64,000 bases of DNA from Burkholderiales bacterium (GCA_016213325.1 JACRAY010000029.1:1-64000), one strand, 5' to 3'; counted from the first letter of the stretch, positions 33,144 to 42,205 are shown. The notes: generated by a model from the letters alone, not told the origin. Numbers and translations: made by a program.

Positions 33144-34115
33144 ATGCAGGTCAGCCGCAGGCAATTCACCACAGCCGCGCTTGCCGCCGCCGCCTTTCCG
33201 GCGCTCGGCCAGGCGCCAGCCTTCCCCAGCAAGGTCATCCGCATCGTGCCTTTCGGCACGGCGGGCGGGCCCATCGACACGCTGGCGCGTGTGTACGGCG
33301 ACAAGCTGGCGGCGCGCTGGAGCCAGCCGGTGATCGTGGAGCCCAAGCCGGGCGCCAGCGGCATCATCGCGGCGGACTTCGTGGCCAAGGCGCCGCCCGA
33401 CGGCCACACCGTGCTGATGACGCTGCCGCTCACCCACGTGAACGTGCACATCCTGCAGCCCAGGCTGCCGTACGACCCGGTCAGGGACTTCCAGCCGCTG
33501 TCGATGGTGGCCACCGGCGGGCCGATGCTGGTGGCGCGCGCCAATGCGCCCTACAGCAACGTCAGGGAGTTCATCGAATACGCGAAGAAGAAAGGCCGCA
33601 TGACCTACGGCACCTGGGGCCAGGGCTCCACCGCGCACCTGTTCGGCGAACTGCTGCGCCGGCAGACCGGCACCGAGCTCGTGCACGTGGCCTACAAGGC
33701 CGAGGCCGCGGCGCACGCCGACCTGTTTGGCGAAGCCCTCGACTTCGCGTGGGCCAACCCGTCGACCGCGCGCGGCCACACGCAGGGCGGCAAGATGAAG
33801 GTGCTGGGCATCACGGGCACCGGCCGCGTGACGATCATGCCCAACGTGATGACGTTCAAGGAACAGGGCTTCGACGGCTTCGACATCGACAGCTGGATCG
33901 GCCTGTATGCGCCCGCGGGCACGCAGGCGGCTGCGGTGCAGGCATGGGCCACGGCGCTGCGCGAAGTGACCGCCATGCCCGACGTGGCCGCGCGCCTCAC
34001 CGGCTACGGCTTCGAGCCGCTCGGCAACACGCCCGCGCAGTTCGTCGAACGCTACCGGCAGGACTACCCGCGCATGGCCGAACTGATCAAGGCGGCGGGG
34101 GTCACGGCGGAATGA
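33144..34115 (+). CDS. Bug-type tripartite tricarboxylate transporter substrate-binding protein
   Basis: The 323-residue periplasmic receptor has a Tat-type signal ([19 protein letters not shown]) and the Bug/TctC pattern: [43 protein letters not shown] segment, DGHTVLMT and [20 protein letters not shown]. Such proteins bind carboxylates and hand them to TctAB-type permeases. The ligand is unknown. AAGGAG precedes the ATG. It overlaps the Rieske oxygenase gene by ATGA, so receptor and oxygenase are coupled, and tctBA lie 1.7 kb downstream. Confidence 0.93.
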   Translation: MQVSRRQFTTAALAAAAFPALGQAPAFPSKVIRIVPFGTAGGPIDTLARVYGDKLAARWSQPVIVEPKPGASGIIAADFVAKAPPDGHTVLMTLPLTHVNVHILQPRLPYDPVRDFQPLSMVATGGPMLVARANAPYSNVREFIEYAKKKGRMTYGTWGQGSTAHLFGELLRRQTGTELVHVAYKAEAAAHADLFGEALDFAWANPSTARGHTQGGKMKVLGITGTGRVTIMPNVMTFKEQGFDGFDIDSWIGLYAPAGTQAAAVQAWATALREVTAMPDVAARLTGYGFEPLGNTPAQFVERYRQDYPRMAELIKAAGVTAE

Positions 34116-35302
34116 ACGACCGGTTCATCCCGATCGCCGTCGACACGGGTACCGCGTACGGCAAGCCCGCGCCAGCGCACAAGCGCGAGCTGGCCGAAGT
34201 GGGGCCCGGCACGCCGATGGGCGAACTGCTGCGGCGCTACTGGCATCCCGTCGCGATGGCCGCCGATGCGACGACCACGCCGCGCAAGGTGCGCGTGCTG
34301 GGCGAAGACCTCATCCTGTTTCGCGACGGGCAGCATCGCGCGGGGCTGGTCTACCCGCAATGCGCGCATCGCGGTACTTCGCTCTACTACGGCAAGGTGG
34401 AAGAACGCGGCATCCGTTGCTGCTACCACGGCTGGCTGTTCGACGTGCAGGGACATTGCCTGGAGCAGCCGTGCGAGCCCGGGCTGGGACGCGCGCGCGA
34501 CAAGATCCGCCAGCCCTGGTATCCGGTGCAGGAACAGTACGGCCTGGTATGGGCCTATCTGGGCCCGCCGGAGCGCAAGCCGGTGCTGCCGCGGTACGAG
34601 TGCCTGGAGGTGCTGGGCGAAGGTGAATTCATCGAAGCCGACGACAGCAGCATCGGCGGCGGCGGGCCGCAGGTGATCCCCTGCAACTGGCTGCAGCACT
34701 ACGAGAACCTGGTGGACCCGTTCCACGTGGTGATCCTGCATTCGTCGTTCAGCGGCACGCAGTTCGTGCCCGAGATGGCGGTGATGCCCGACGTGACCTG
34801 GGACACCGCGGAGCATTCGGTGCGCACGCTGTCGCTGCGCAAGCTCCCCGACGGGCGCACCTTCCGCCGCATCAGCGAGGCGGGCCTGCCGACCCTGCGC
34901 GTGATCCCGAACCCGCGCGTGGGCGGCTTCGGGCGGGTGGAGTCACTCGGCTGGGTGCTGCCGATCGACGACCACAGCTTCCGCATCTACGTGGTGGGGC
35001 GCGTGACCGAGCCGGGGCAGCTGCGCAAGATGCGCTCGCGGCTCGGCGGCAAGCTGTGGGAAGAGCTCACCGAGGCCGAGCACCAGGTATGGCCGGGCGA
35101 CTACGAGGCCATGGTGAGCCAGGGGCTGATCGCGAAGCACTCCGAGGAGCACCTGGCGACGAGCGACCGCGGCTTGGTGATGCTGCGGCGGCTGCTGCAA
35201 ACGCAGCTGGACGCGGTGAAGGAAGGCCGCGACCCGGCGGGGGTCAACTTCGATCCCGCTGCGCCGCCGGTGAAGTTTTCGGCGGGCAACTGGATGGAGT
35301 GA
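34112..35302 (+). CDS. Rieske non-haem iron oxygenase, aromatic ring-hydroxylating type
   Basis: The 396-residue enzyme carries a Rieske 2Fe-2S site (C84-A-H86 and C103-C-Y-H106) and a mononuclear iron site read from ENLVDPFHVVILH (Asp and two His). This is the layout of the alpha subunit of phthalate-type and related oxygenases, which hydroxylate or demethylate aromatic carboxylates with a separate reductase. No reductase gene is in the window. It is translationally coupled to the Bug receptor, so the substrate is probably the compound taken up. It converges on the MarR gene with six bases between their stops. Confidence 0.93.
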   Translation: MNDRFIPIAVDTGTAYGKPAPAHKRELAEVGPGTPMGELLRRYWHPVAMAADATTTPRKVRVLGEDLILFRDGQHRAGLVYPQCAHRGTSLYYGKVEERGIRCCYHGWLFDVQGHCLEQPCEPGLGRARDKIRQPWYPVQEQYGLVWAYLGPPERKPVLPRYECLEVLGEGEFIEADDSSIGGGGPQVIPCNWLQHYENLVDPFHVVILHSSFSGTQFVPEMAVMPDVTWDTAEHSVRTLSLRKLPDGRTFRRISEAGLPTLRVIPNPRVGGFGRVESLGWVLPIDDHSFRIYVVGRVTEPGQLRKMRSRLGGKLWEELTEAEHQVWPGDYEAMVSQGLIAKHSEEHLATSDRGLVMLRRLLQTQLDAVKEGRDPAGVNFDPAAPPVKFSAGNWME

Positions 35303-35308
35303 ACAGGC

Positions 35309-35728
35309 CTACTGCCCGAAACGCGCCGCCTCGATCACGGCGGCCAGCTCGCCCAGGTGGGCTTGGTGCTGCGCAGCCAGGCGGTCGAGCACCTTGCGGC
35401 CCTTGGCAGTGAGGTGAACCTCGCTCAGCCGTCCGTCGGCGGCGCTGTCCCGGCGCCGCACCAGGCCCATCTGCTCGCAGCGCGTCACGAGGGCCACCAC
35501 GCCGTGCGGGGCCGACTGCAGCCGTTCGGCCAGCTCGCCCACACTGGCCCATTCGCGGCCCGCGAAGGCCTGCGTATGCAGCAGCAGGTGGTACTGCAGC
35601 GCCGTCACCCCCGCTTCGCGCGAGATCTCCTCGCCGAAGCGCAGGAAGCGCCTCAGCTCGTAGCGGAACCTCGACATCCGCTCCAGCCCCGCCTTGTCCA
35701 GCGGCGCGAGCCGCGTTCCGTCCCCCAT
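35309..35728 (-). CDS. MarR family transcriptional regulator
   Basis: The 139-residue protein is a MarR winged helix: ITxLQYHLLLHTQAF-type helix, SVGELAERLQSAPHGVVALVTRCEQMGLVRR (recognition helix) and RRDSAADGRLSEVHLTAKGRKVLDRL (wing). MarR proteins usually respond to aromatic acids. The gene is divergent from tctBA and a large dyad lies in between. The start at 35728 is used; an ATG at 35785 would add 19 residues and lies on the edge of the dyad. Confidence 0.9.
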   Translation of the reverse strand: MGDGTRLAPLDKAGLERMSRFRYELRRFLRFGEEISREAGVTALQYHLLLHTQAFAGREWASVGELAERLQSAPHGVVALVTRCEQMGLVRRRDSAADGRLSEVHLTAKGRKVLDRLAAQHQAHLGELAAVIEAARFGQ

Positions 35729-35784
35729 GGCATTCCCCGAGTCCTGGCTCGACTGTAAACCCGAGTCCCTACGCAGTTTCCACA

Positions 35785-35828
35785 TTTATGTCATCTGGTG
35801 ATCTATTTAGATCATGCCATGATATAAA
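35785..35828. promoter_or_regulatory. large dyad operator between marR-like gene and tctB
   Basis: Two 21-base arms (35785-35805 and 35808-35828) are inverted copies with five mismatches, with a TT centre; the innermost GATCTA-TT-TAGATC and the outer TTTAT(G/A)TCAT parts match well. The stretch is much more AT-rich than its surroundings and ends six bases before the tctB ATG. It is a likely binding site for the divergent MarR regulator or another dimeric protein, controlling tctBA and possibly marR. It also covers the region where the tctB promoter should be. Confidence 0.72.
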
Positions 35829-35834
35829 TCCGCC

Positions 35835-36302
35835 ATGTCGAAACTCCGCATCCGCAACCAGCAGGACTTCGTGGCCGGGCTGATCTACGTTGCCACCGGG
35901 CTGGCCTTCGCCCTCGGCGCCATGAACTACAAGATAGGCGAGGCCGCCCGAATGGGCCCGGGGTACTTCCCGTTCTTCGTCGGCATGCTGCTCGCGGCCG
36001 TCGGCTTCGCGACCTCGGCGCTCGCGTTGAAGCCCGCCGCAGCCGAGGTGGCGGTGAAGGTGCCCGACCTGCGCACCATGGCCTGGGTGCTCGGCGCCGT
36101 GGTGCTGTTCGGGTTGCTGCTGCAACCCGCGGGCCTGGTCATCGCACTGGTGGCGCTGGTGCTCGTCTCCAGCATGGCATCGCACGAGTTCGCCTGGCGC
36201 GGTGCGCTGGTCAACACGCTGGTGCTGGTGATCTTCAGCGTGGGCGCGTTCATCAAGGGCATCAGCCTGCAGATCCCGCTGTGGCCCGCCTTCCTGAACT
36301 GA
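35835..36302 (+). CDS. tctB: TctB family small permease subunit
   Basis: The 155-residue membrane protein has four hydrophobic helices, beginning with DFVAGLIYVATGLAFALGA and the conserved GPGYFPFFVGMLL. It is the small subunit of tripartite tricarboxylate transporters. It has no clear Shine-Dalgarno and starts six bases after the dyad. TctA follows after 13 bases. With the Bug receptor at 33144 it would form a complete carboxylate importer. Confidence 0.92.
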   Translation: MSKLRIRNQQDFVAGLIYVATGLAFALGAMNYKIGEAARMGPGYFPFFVGMLLAAVGFATSALALKPAAAEVAVKVPDLRTMAWVLGAVVLFGLLLQPAGLVIALVALVLVSSMASHEFAWRGALVNTLVLVIFSVGAFIKGISLQIPLWPAFLN

Positions 36303-36315
36303 GGAACCGACCGCC

Positions 36316-37818
36316 ATGGAACTGATCTCCCACCTTGCGCTCGGTTTCGAGACCGCGCTGAGCCTGCAGAACGTCTTCTATGCGTTCATCGGCTGCCTGC
36401 TGGGCACCCTCATCGGCGTGCTGCCCGGCCTCGGCCCGGCGACGACCATCGCGATGCTGCTGCCGATCACCTACACGCTGCCGCCCGTGTCCGCACTGAT
36501 CATGCTGGCCGGCATCTACTATGGGGCACAGTACGGCGGCTCGACGACGGCGATCCTGGTCAACCTGCCGGGCGAATCTTCATCGGTGGTCACCGCCATC
36601 GACGGCTACCAGATGGCGCGGCGCGGCCGCGCAGGGGCGGCCCTTGCGACGGCTGGGCTGAGTTCCTTCATGGCGGGCTGCGTGGCGACGCTCGTGCTGG
36701 CCGCATTCGCCACGCCGATGTCGGAATTGGCGTTCAAGTTCGGCCCTGCCGAATACTTCTCGCTGATGGTGCTGGGCCTCGTGGGCGCCGTCGTGCTGGC
36801 GTCGGGCTCGCTGATCAAGGCGATCGGCATGATCCTGCTGGGCCTGGTGCTGGGGCTCGTCGGCACCGACGTGAATTCCGGAGTCGCGCGCTACTCGTTC
36901 GGCATCCCCGAGCTCACCGACGGCATCAACTTCGTGGCGCTCGCCATGGGCCTGTTCGGCTTTGCCGAGATCATCTCCAACGTGGAGCAGCGCGAGCACC
37001 GCGAGACTTTCCTCTCCGGCGTCACCAACCTGTTCCCGACCCGGGAGGATTTCAGGCGCTTCATCCCGGCCGCCGTGCGCGGCACCGCGCTGGGCACGGC
37101 GCTCGGCATGCTGCCCGGGGGCGGCGCCACGCTGTCGGCGTTCGCCTCGTACACGCTCGAGAAGAAGATCTCGAAGCACAGCCACGAGTTCGGGCACGGC
37201 GCGATCGAAGGCGTCGCCGGTCCCGAGGCGGCGAACAACGCCGGGGCGCAGACTTCCTTCGTGCCACTGCTCACACTGGGCATCCCGTCGAATGTGGTGA
37301 TGGCGCTGATGGTGGGTGCGATGACCATCCACAACATCCAGCCCGGCCCGCAAGTGATGACCAGTAATCCCGAGCTGTTCTGGGGCCTGATCGCCAGCAT
37401 GTGGATCGGCAACGCGATCCTGATCGTGCTGAACCTGCCGCTGATCGGCCTGTGGGTGAAGCTGCTGAAGGTGCCTTACCGCTACCTGTACCCGGCCATC
37501 CTGGTGTTCTGCTGCATTGGCGTGTACTCGATCAACAACAACACCTTCGACGTGTTCATGACGGTCGCCTTCGGCGTGGCGGGATACGCATTCGCGCGTT
37601 GCGGCATGGAGCCGGCACCGCTGCTGCTCGGCTTCGTCCTGGGCCCGATGATGGAAGAGAACCTGCGGCGCGCCTTGCTGCTGGCGCGCGGCGACTACAC
37701 CACGCTGGTGACGCGGCCGCTGTCGGCAAGCCTGTTGGTGGCAACGGTGGCAATGATCGTGATCGTCGCGTTGCCCGCCTTCAGGAAAACCCGCGAAGAG
37801 GCCTTCCAGGAGGCCTGA
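36316..37818 (+). CDS. tctA: TctA family large permease subunit
   Basis: The 500-residue membrane protein has about twelve helices with the two conserved TctA segments, FIGCLLGTLIGVLPGLGPATTIAMLLPITY near the start and GAQTSFVPLLTLGIPSNVVMALMVGAM in the second half. It is the transporting subunit, driven by an ion gradient. GAGG lies before the ATG. It ends two bases before the stop of the convergent RcnB-like gene. Confidence 0.96.
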   Translation: MELISHLALGFETALSLQNVFYAFIGCLLGTLIGVLPGLGPATTIAMLLPITYTLPPVSALIMLAGIYYGAQYGGSTTAILVNLPGESSSVVTAIDGYQMARRGRAGAALATAGLSSFMAGCVATLVLAAFATPMSELAFKFGPAEYFSLMVLGLVGAVVLASGSLIKAIGMILLGLVLGLVGTDVNSGVARYSFGIPELTDGINFVALAMGLFGFAEIISNVEQREHRETFLSGVTNLFPTREDFRRFIPAAVRGTALGTALGMLPGGGATLSAFASYTLEKKISKHSHEFGHGAIEGVAGPEAANNAGAQTSFVPLLTLGIPSNVVMALMVGAMTIHNIQPGPQVMTSNPELFWGLIASMWIGNAILIVLNLPLIGLWVKLLKVPYRYLYPAILVFCCIGVYSINNNTFDVFMTVAFGVAGYAFARCGMEPAPLLLGFVLGPMMEENLRRALLLARGDYTTLVTRPLSASLLVATVAMIVIVALPAFRKTREEAFQEA

Positions 37819-37819
37819 A

Positions 37820-38374
37820 TCAGCGCAGCAGCCCCGACAGCGCATCCACCACGATCCTCGTGGTGATCGCAATCAGCAGGATGTCGCCGTTGACCGTGAC
37901 GTAGCGATAGCCCACCGGCGCCGGCGGGAGCGTGACCAGCACCGGCTGCGGCACCGCGTAGTACGACACCCGCAGCGGCTGGCCCACCACGTACTTCCTG
38001 GCTTGCCCCGGCGGCATGCAGCCGTTGTTCTTCTTCGCGAGCCCGGGCGGGCAGGCCTTGCCGCCGCTGTAGTGGTCGGTGTAGTAGGTGCGGACCACGG
38101 TGCGGTGGCTGTCGTTGAAGTAGGTGCCGACGCGGATGTCTTCGCGCTTCGCGGCCTTGCGCTCGGCCTTGGCGTACTCCTTGTCGGCCTTGCGCTCGGC
38201 CTTGAAGTGCTCCTTCTCGGCCTTGCGTTCGGCCTTCTCGGCCTTGCGTTCGGCCTTCTCCTCATGCTTGTCGCCCTTGTCCTTGCCGTGCCCCTGGCCT
38301 TGTGCAAAGACGGGCGAAACGGCCAGCGAGGCGGTGACGAGCAGCACGCCGAGGCTGCGGAAGATGGTGGTCAT
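37820..38374 (-). CDS. RcnB-like exported protein with Lys/Glu-rich helix
   Basis: The 184-residue protein has a signal peptide ending near VFAQG (residue 25) and then about 65 residues of Lys/Glu/Ala heptad-like repeats (EKAERKA) forming a long charged helix. The C-terminal domain (VVGQPLRVSYYAVPQPVLVTLPPAPVGYRYVTVNGDILLIAITTRIVVDAL) is the RcnB type. A Cys pair (KACPPG, NGCMPPGQA) lies between. It is periplasmic. GGAG is eight bases before the ATG. The repeat DNA contains an exact 21-base tandem pair. Confidence 0.82.
   Translation of the reverse strand: MTTIFRSLGVLLVTASLAVSPVFAQGQGHGKDKGDKHEEKAERKAEKAERKAEKEHFKAERKADKEYAKAERKAAKREDIRVGTYFNDSHRTVVRTYYTDHYSGGKACPPGLAKKNNGCMPPGQARKYVVGQPLRVSYYAVPQPVLVTLPPAPVGYRYVTVNGDILLIAITTRIVVDALSGLLR
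38214..38255. repeat. exact 21-base tandem repeat inside the RcnB-like gene
   Basis: Two identical 21-base units (38214-38234 and 38235-38255) encode the EKAERKA repeat of the charged helix, and diverged units flank them. Exact identity in codons suggests recent slippage, so the helix length may vary between strains. Confidence 0.85.
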
Positions 38375-38459
38375 GGGGAAGGCTCCGTTAGGTCAACAGT
38401 CTGACAACGGAGAATTTCGTTCCCGCGTTGACGCGAGCCTGTAGGACAGGAGCGCGACT

Positions 38460-39989
38460 TCAGACCGTGGCGAGTGCGCTGGTCACCGCTTCGGTGTTCA
38501 GCTCCAGCCGGGCCGGCGAGATGTACTGCTGGCGGAACGCTTCGAACGGCAGGTCGTCGGCCGCTTCCACGGCCTGCTGCTCGGCCACGGACTGGCGCGC
38601 CGCAGCTTCCATCCGGGCGTGCAGCTGGGCGGCATACGGCAGCTTCAGCAGCTTGGCCTTGGTCTGCTCGGACTGCGTGCGCGCAAACGCCGTGAAGGAG
38701 TTGTCGTGCGAGGCCGCCATGGCAGCGAGCACGCGCGCCGAAGGCAGCAGGTCGGGTTCGGCCAGCATGGCTTCGGCCGAGCGCAGCGTGTCGCCGTAGT
38801 CGCTGGTAGCGTGCACGGCATCGAGCGCCGCGGCCACCGGACGGCACGACGCGAGGATGTCGGCGGCCCAGTCGGCCAGCTTCACATCGCGGCCGTCGCG
38901 CTCCAGCGTCAGGCCGGGCTGGCGGCCGAACGCCGCGGTCTTGTGCTGGTTGCGGCCGAGTGCCGCGATTTCCTGCGGCGAGTCGGGCGGGCTGTCTTCC
39001 AGCAGGCAATGGAGCAGGAACACGTCGAGGAAGCGCATGGTCTGCGCCTTGATGCCCACCGGCACGAACGGGTCCAGGTCCATCAGGCGCACCTCGACGT
39101 ATTCGACGCCGCGCTCGCGCAGCGCATGCAGCGGGCGCTCGCCGGGACGGATGACGCGCTTGGGACGGATGGTGCCGTAGAACTCGTTTTCGATCTGCAG
39201 CAGGCTGGTGGCGAGCTGGTTGTATTCGCCGCCCGGGTTCATGATGCCGATGGCTTCGTACGGCGGGTACGGACGCGTCACCGCGTCGTGGATCGAAGCC
39301 GCATAGCCTTCGAGGCTGTTGTAGCTGACGCACAGGCTCGCCTGCGCCTCGCTCTGGTAGCCCAGCCGCCCCATGCGCAGCGACGTGCCGTACGGCATGT
39401 ACATGGTGCCGGGACGCAGCGTCTGCAGTTCGTGGTTGCGGCCTGCCACGAAGCTGGAGCAGCACGCCGGCGACGCGCCGAACAGGTACAGCAACAGGAA
39501 GGCGTTGCGGCGGAAATTGCGGATCAGCGCGAAGTACTGCTCGTCGCTGATGCCCGGCATCGACCAGTTGTAGTGGATGCCCGAGATGGTCTGCATGCGC
39601 CGCCCGTAGCGGTGCGCGAGCCCCATGCGGTACACGCTCTTGGCGCGGCCCACGTTGGACGAGCCGTAGCGGCCGATCGGGATGTTCTCGTCGGCCGGCA
39701 GGTTGCACGGCATGCTGCTCACCCACAGCATCTCGTCGCCCAGCGCCCGGTAGGTGAACTGGTGGATGTTGGTGAGCTCCTCCAGGCACTGCTCGACGCT
39801 CGCGTGCACGCCGGTGATCAGCTCGAGCTGTGACTCGCTGTAGTCGGTGGTGATGTTGGGGTGCGTGAGCGCCGAGCCCAGCGCCTCGGGGTGCGGCGTG
39901 AGGGCGAGCGATCCCGAGGCCGCATAGCGCAGGCTTTCCTTTTCGATGCCGCGGCGGATGCCTGCCAGGCTGGCCTGCTGGAGTTTCAT
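38460..39989 (-). CDS. gshA: glutamate-cysteine ligase GshA
   Basis: The 509-residue enzyme makes gamma-glutamylcysteine, the first step of glutathione synthesis. It matches the gammaproteobacterial GshA type: RRGIEKESLRY (ATP/Glu site), TTDYSESQLELITG, HQFTYRALGDEMLWVSSMPC, SGIHYNWSMP and NPGGEYNQLATSLLQIENEFYG with ERGVEYVEVRLMDLDPF. ATG at 39989 gives the family length; an ATG at 40031 would add 14 residues. It is transcribed alone. Confidence 0.97.
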   Translation of the reverse strand: MKLQQASLAGIRRGIEKESLRYAASGSLALTPHPEALGSALTHPNITTDYSESQLELITGVHASVEQCLEELTNIHQFTYRALGDEMLWVSSMPCNLPADENIPIGRYGSSNVGRAKSVYRMGLAHRYGRRMQTISGIHYNWSMPGISDEQYFALIRNFRRNAFLLLYLFGASPACCSSFVAGRNHELQTLRPGTMYMPYGTSLRMGRLGYQSEAQASLCVSYNSLEGYAASIHDAVTRPYPPYEAIGIMNPGGEYNQLATSLLQIENEFYGTIRPKRVIRPGERPLHALRERGVEYVEVRLMDLDPFVPVGIKAQTMRFLDVFLLHCLLEDSPPDSPQEIAALGRNQHKTAAFGRQPGLTLERDGRDVKLADWAADILASCRPVAAALDAVHATSDYGDTLRSAEAMLAEPDLLPSARVLAAMAASHDNSFTAFARTQSEQTKAKLLKLPYAAQLHARMEAAARQSVAEQQAVEAADDLPFEAFRQQYISPARLELNTEAVTSALATV

Positions 39990-40141
39990 GGGGCGGAAGT
40001 TAGCACGGGTTGCAAAAGTCTGCTTTGCCACGCGACAAACGAATTTCGGCTAGGCGTCCGCCCCTAGGGCTTTAGGTCGCCCGCCCTAAGGACGGCCGGG
40101 ACAATGGCGCCATGTCCCCACAGGTAACCCAAGGAAACACC

Positions 40142-40474
40142 ATGACCAACGAACGCATCGCCAGCACCGCCAACCAGCTGATCGACGGTTTCGACACCAC
40201 CGCCCACCACCTGATCGAGGCGTGGCTCGATGGCAGCGAGCGCCTGGGCGCCGCCGCCCGCCAGCGCTGGGACGCGGCTTTCGAGCAGGCCAAGCCGCAG
40301 CTGTCGGCCGAGACCCGCAAGAACGCCACGCACGCCCGCAAGGTGCTGGGCGGCTACTACACCCGCGGCACCGAGATGACCGCCAGCGGCGCCGCCATCG
40401 CGGTCGACACGGTGGTGCAGGCCGCCCGCGTGGCGGTGGAGCGCGCCGCCCAGTGGCCGCAAGCGCGCGCCTGA
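40142..40474 (+). CDS. small helical protein of unknown function (phasin-like pattern)
   Basis: The 110-residue protein is almost wholly helical and alanine-rich (TANQLIDGFDTTAHHLIEAWLDGSERLGAAARQRWDAAFEQAKPQLSAETRKNATHARKV). It has no signal peptide or membrane helix. The look is that of small phasin-like or surface-coating proteins, but no family is certain. AAGGA precedes the ATG at 40142. The next gene follows after 38 bases on the same strand. Confidence 0.68.
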   Translation: MTNERIASTANQLIDGFDTTAHHLIEAWLDGSERLGAAARQRWDAAFEQAKPQLSAETRKNATHARKVLGGYYTRGTEMTASGAAIAVDTVVQAARVAVERAAQWPQARA

Positions 40475-40512
40475 GACACAATCGCCCATAACAAGCAAAG
40501 AGGAGACAGGCG

Positions 40513-40986
40513 ATGGCGATTTCGGTACCAATCGAGCTGGGCTACGAATTCGACGTGAAGGCGAAGGCCGACCAGGTGTTCGCCCTGCTGTCGGACGTGC
40601 CCGCATCCGTTTCGCATTTTCCCAAGGTCGACCAGCTCACCGACATGGGTGGCGGCGTCTACAAGTGGGAAATGGAGAAGGTCGGCACCAGGCAGGTGAA
40701 CATCCAGACCGTGTACGCCAGCAAGTACGTGAGCGACAAGGCCAAGGGCACCGTCAAGTGGACGCCGGTCAAGGACGTGGGCAACGCCCGGGTCGGCGGC
40801 AGCTGGAAGATCACCGACAACAAGGGCAAGTCGACCAAGTGCGTGCTGAAGATCGACGGCACGGTCGACGTGGCGCTGCCGGCGCTGATGAAAGTGGTGG
40901 TCGAGCCCGTGGTGGCCGGCGAGTTCGAGAAACTCGTCGAGAAGTACATCGACAACCTGGTCAAGGAATTCGGCGGCGAGGCCTGA
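40513..40986 (+). CDS. SRPBCC family protein
   Basis: The 157-residue protein fits the START/SRPBCC hydrophobic-ligand-binding fold: YEFDVKAKADQVFALLSDVPASVSHFPKVDQLTDMGGGVYKWEM at the start and a long C-terminal helix (EPVVAGEFEKLVEKYIDNLVKEFG). It may bind lipid or act in cofactor delivery, as CoxG-like members do; no partner is seen. GGAG lies nine bases before the ATG. Confidence 0.88.
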   Translation: MAISVPIELGYEFDVKAKADQVFALLSDVPASVSHFPKVDQLTDMGGGVYKWEMEKVGTRQVNIQTVYASKYVSDKAKGTVKWTPVKDVGNARVGGSWKITDNKGKSTKCVLKIDGTVDVALPALMKVVVEPVVAGEFEKLVEKYIDNLVKEFGGEA

Positions 40987-40994
40987 ACGGGCCC

Positions 40995-41654
40995 TTACGC
41001 GAGAACCTTGAGCAGCCAGGCGTTCAGGTCCTGGATCTCTTCCATGCACACCGAATGCGGCATGGGGTACTCGTGCCACTCCACGTCGTAGCCCAGCGCG
41101 CGCAGCTGGTCGCGTGAGGCTTGCGCCCGGCGCAGCTCGATGATGTCGTCGAAGCGCCCGTGCGCCTGGAAGATCGGCACCTTGGCGTTGGCTTCCGAGC
41201 GCTCTGCCGCCGTGGTCGAAGGCAGCGGCAGGTACCCCGACAGGCCCGCGATGCCGGCCAGCGGTTCAGCATGGCGCAAGCCCGCCAGCAGCGACATCGC
41301 GCAACCCTGCGAGAAGCCGGCCAGCACGATGCGCTTCGATTCGATGCCGCGCGACTTCTCGCGCGCCAGCAGCTCCTCGAGGAGTCCCAGAGACGAACGC
41401 AGGCCGGCTTCGTCCTGCCGACCCTCGTCCTCGGTGCCGAGGATGTCGTACCAGGCGCGCATGCGGTAGCCGCCGTTGATGGTGACGGGCATGACCGGCG
41501 CGTGCGGGAACACGAAGCGCACCGGCCCCACGCGCTCGAGCTCGAGCTCGCGGGCGATGGGCACGAAGTCGTTGCCGTCCGCACCTAGCCCGTGCAGGAT
41601 GAGGATCGCGGTGCGCGGTGAGGGTCCGGTTTCGATGTCGATGGTTTCAAGCAC
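40995..41654 (-). CDS. phospholipase/carboxylesterase (YpfH-like)
   Basis: The 219-residue cytosolic hydrolase begins at GTG and shows ILILHGLGADGNDFVPI (oxyanion loop), GFSQGCAMSLL (nucleophile Ser), AHGRFDDIIELRRAQASRDQL (Asp) and YPMPHSVCMEEIQDLNAWL (His). This is the acyl-protein thioesterase/carboxylesterase family with short-chain ester activity. The GTG at 41654 was chosen because family members start with a similar sequence; the ATG at 41708 would add 18 residues. It converges on the SRPBCC gene. Confidence 0.93.
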   Translation of the reverse strand: MLETIDIETGPSPRTAILILHGLGADGNDFVPIARELELERVGPVRFVFPHAPVMPVTINGGYRMRAWYDILGTEDEGRQDEAGLRSSLGLLEELLAREKSRGIESKRIVLAGFSQGCAMSLLAGLRHAEPLAGIAGLSGYLPLPSTTAAERSEANAKVPIFQAHGRFDDIIELRRAQASRDQLRALGYDVEWHEYPMPHSVCMEEIQDLNAWLLKVLA

Positions 41655-41773
41655 GCCGCGAGCATAACGCGGCGCGCAAGGCGTGTCCGACACGCCGATG
41701 GCCGCCACCCCGACTCGCCGCCAGCACGGCCGTAGGGCACACTGAAGGCAATTCCCACCAGAAAGGAAACGCC

Positions 41774-42139
41774 ATGCATGTCCAGGTCAACACCAGCAAC
41801 GGCATCGAGAACAAGGACAGCCTGGAGCGCTGGGCCGCGCAATTCCTCAACGAGCAGCTGGCTCGCTTCGCCCAGGACATCACCGCCGTCGAGGTTCAAC
41901 TCACCGACGAGAACCACGGCGACAAGGGCGGTGCGTCCGACAAGCGCTGCATGCTGGAAGCACGCGTGACCGGGCTGGCGCCGGTGGCCGTGACCAACTT
42001 CGCACCCGACCAGGACCTCGCCGTGCGCGGGGCCGTCGAGAAGCTGGTGCATGCGCTGGAACACAAGCTCGGCAAGCTGGACCGCCGCGAGCACCGCGAC
42101 CGCGAAACCATCCGCAGGGACGCCGACGCCGTCAGCTGA
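41774..42139 (+). CDS. ribosome hibernation factor HPF/RaiA-like protein
   Basis: The 121-residue protein belongs to the S30AE/HPF family: MHVQVNTSNGIENKDSLERWAAQFLNEQLARFAQDITAVEVQLTDENHGDKGG followed by CMLEARVTGLAPVAVTNFAPDQDLAVRGAVEKLVHALEHKLGKLDRREHR. It probably binds the 30S subunit in resting cells, though it differs from classical Hpf in spacing. AAAGGAAA lies before the ATG. It stands alone, 66 bases before the AIM24 gene. Confidence 0.87.
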   Translation: MHVQVNTSNGIENKDSLERWAAQFLNEQLARFAQDITAVEVQLTDENHGDKGGASDKRCMLEARVTGLAPVAVTNFAPDQDLAVRGAVEKLVHALEHKLGKLDRREHRDRETIRRDADAVS

Positions 42140-42205
42140 TCCAGCGCCACGGGCCGGTTCGCTACCATTGCCGCCACATTCCAACGTGACGGCAAGGAGC
42201 CAGCC

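Noticed and set aside
40011-40028. Short GCAAA-N7-TTTGC palindrome upstream of gshA
   Set aside because: Too short and AT-biased to call an operator without other copies.
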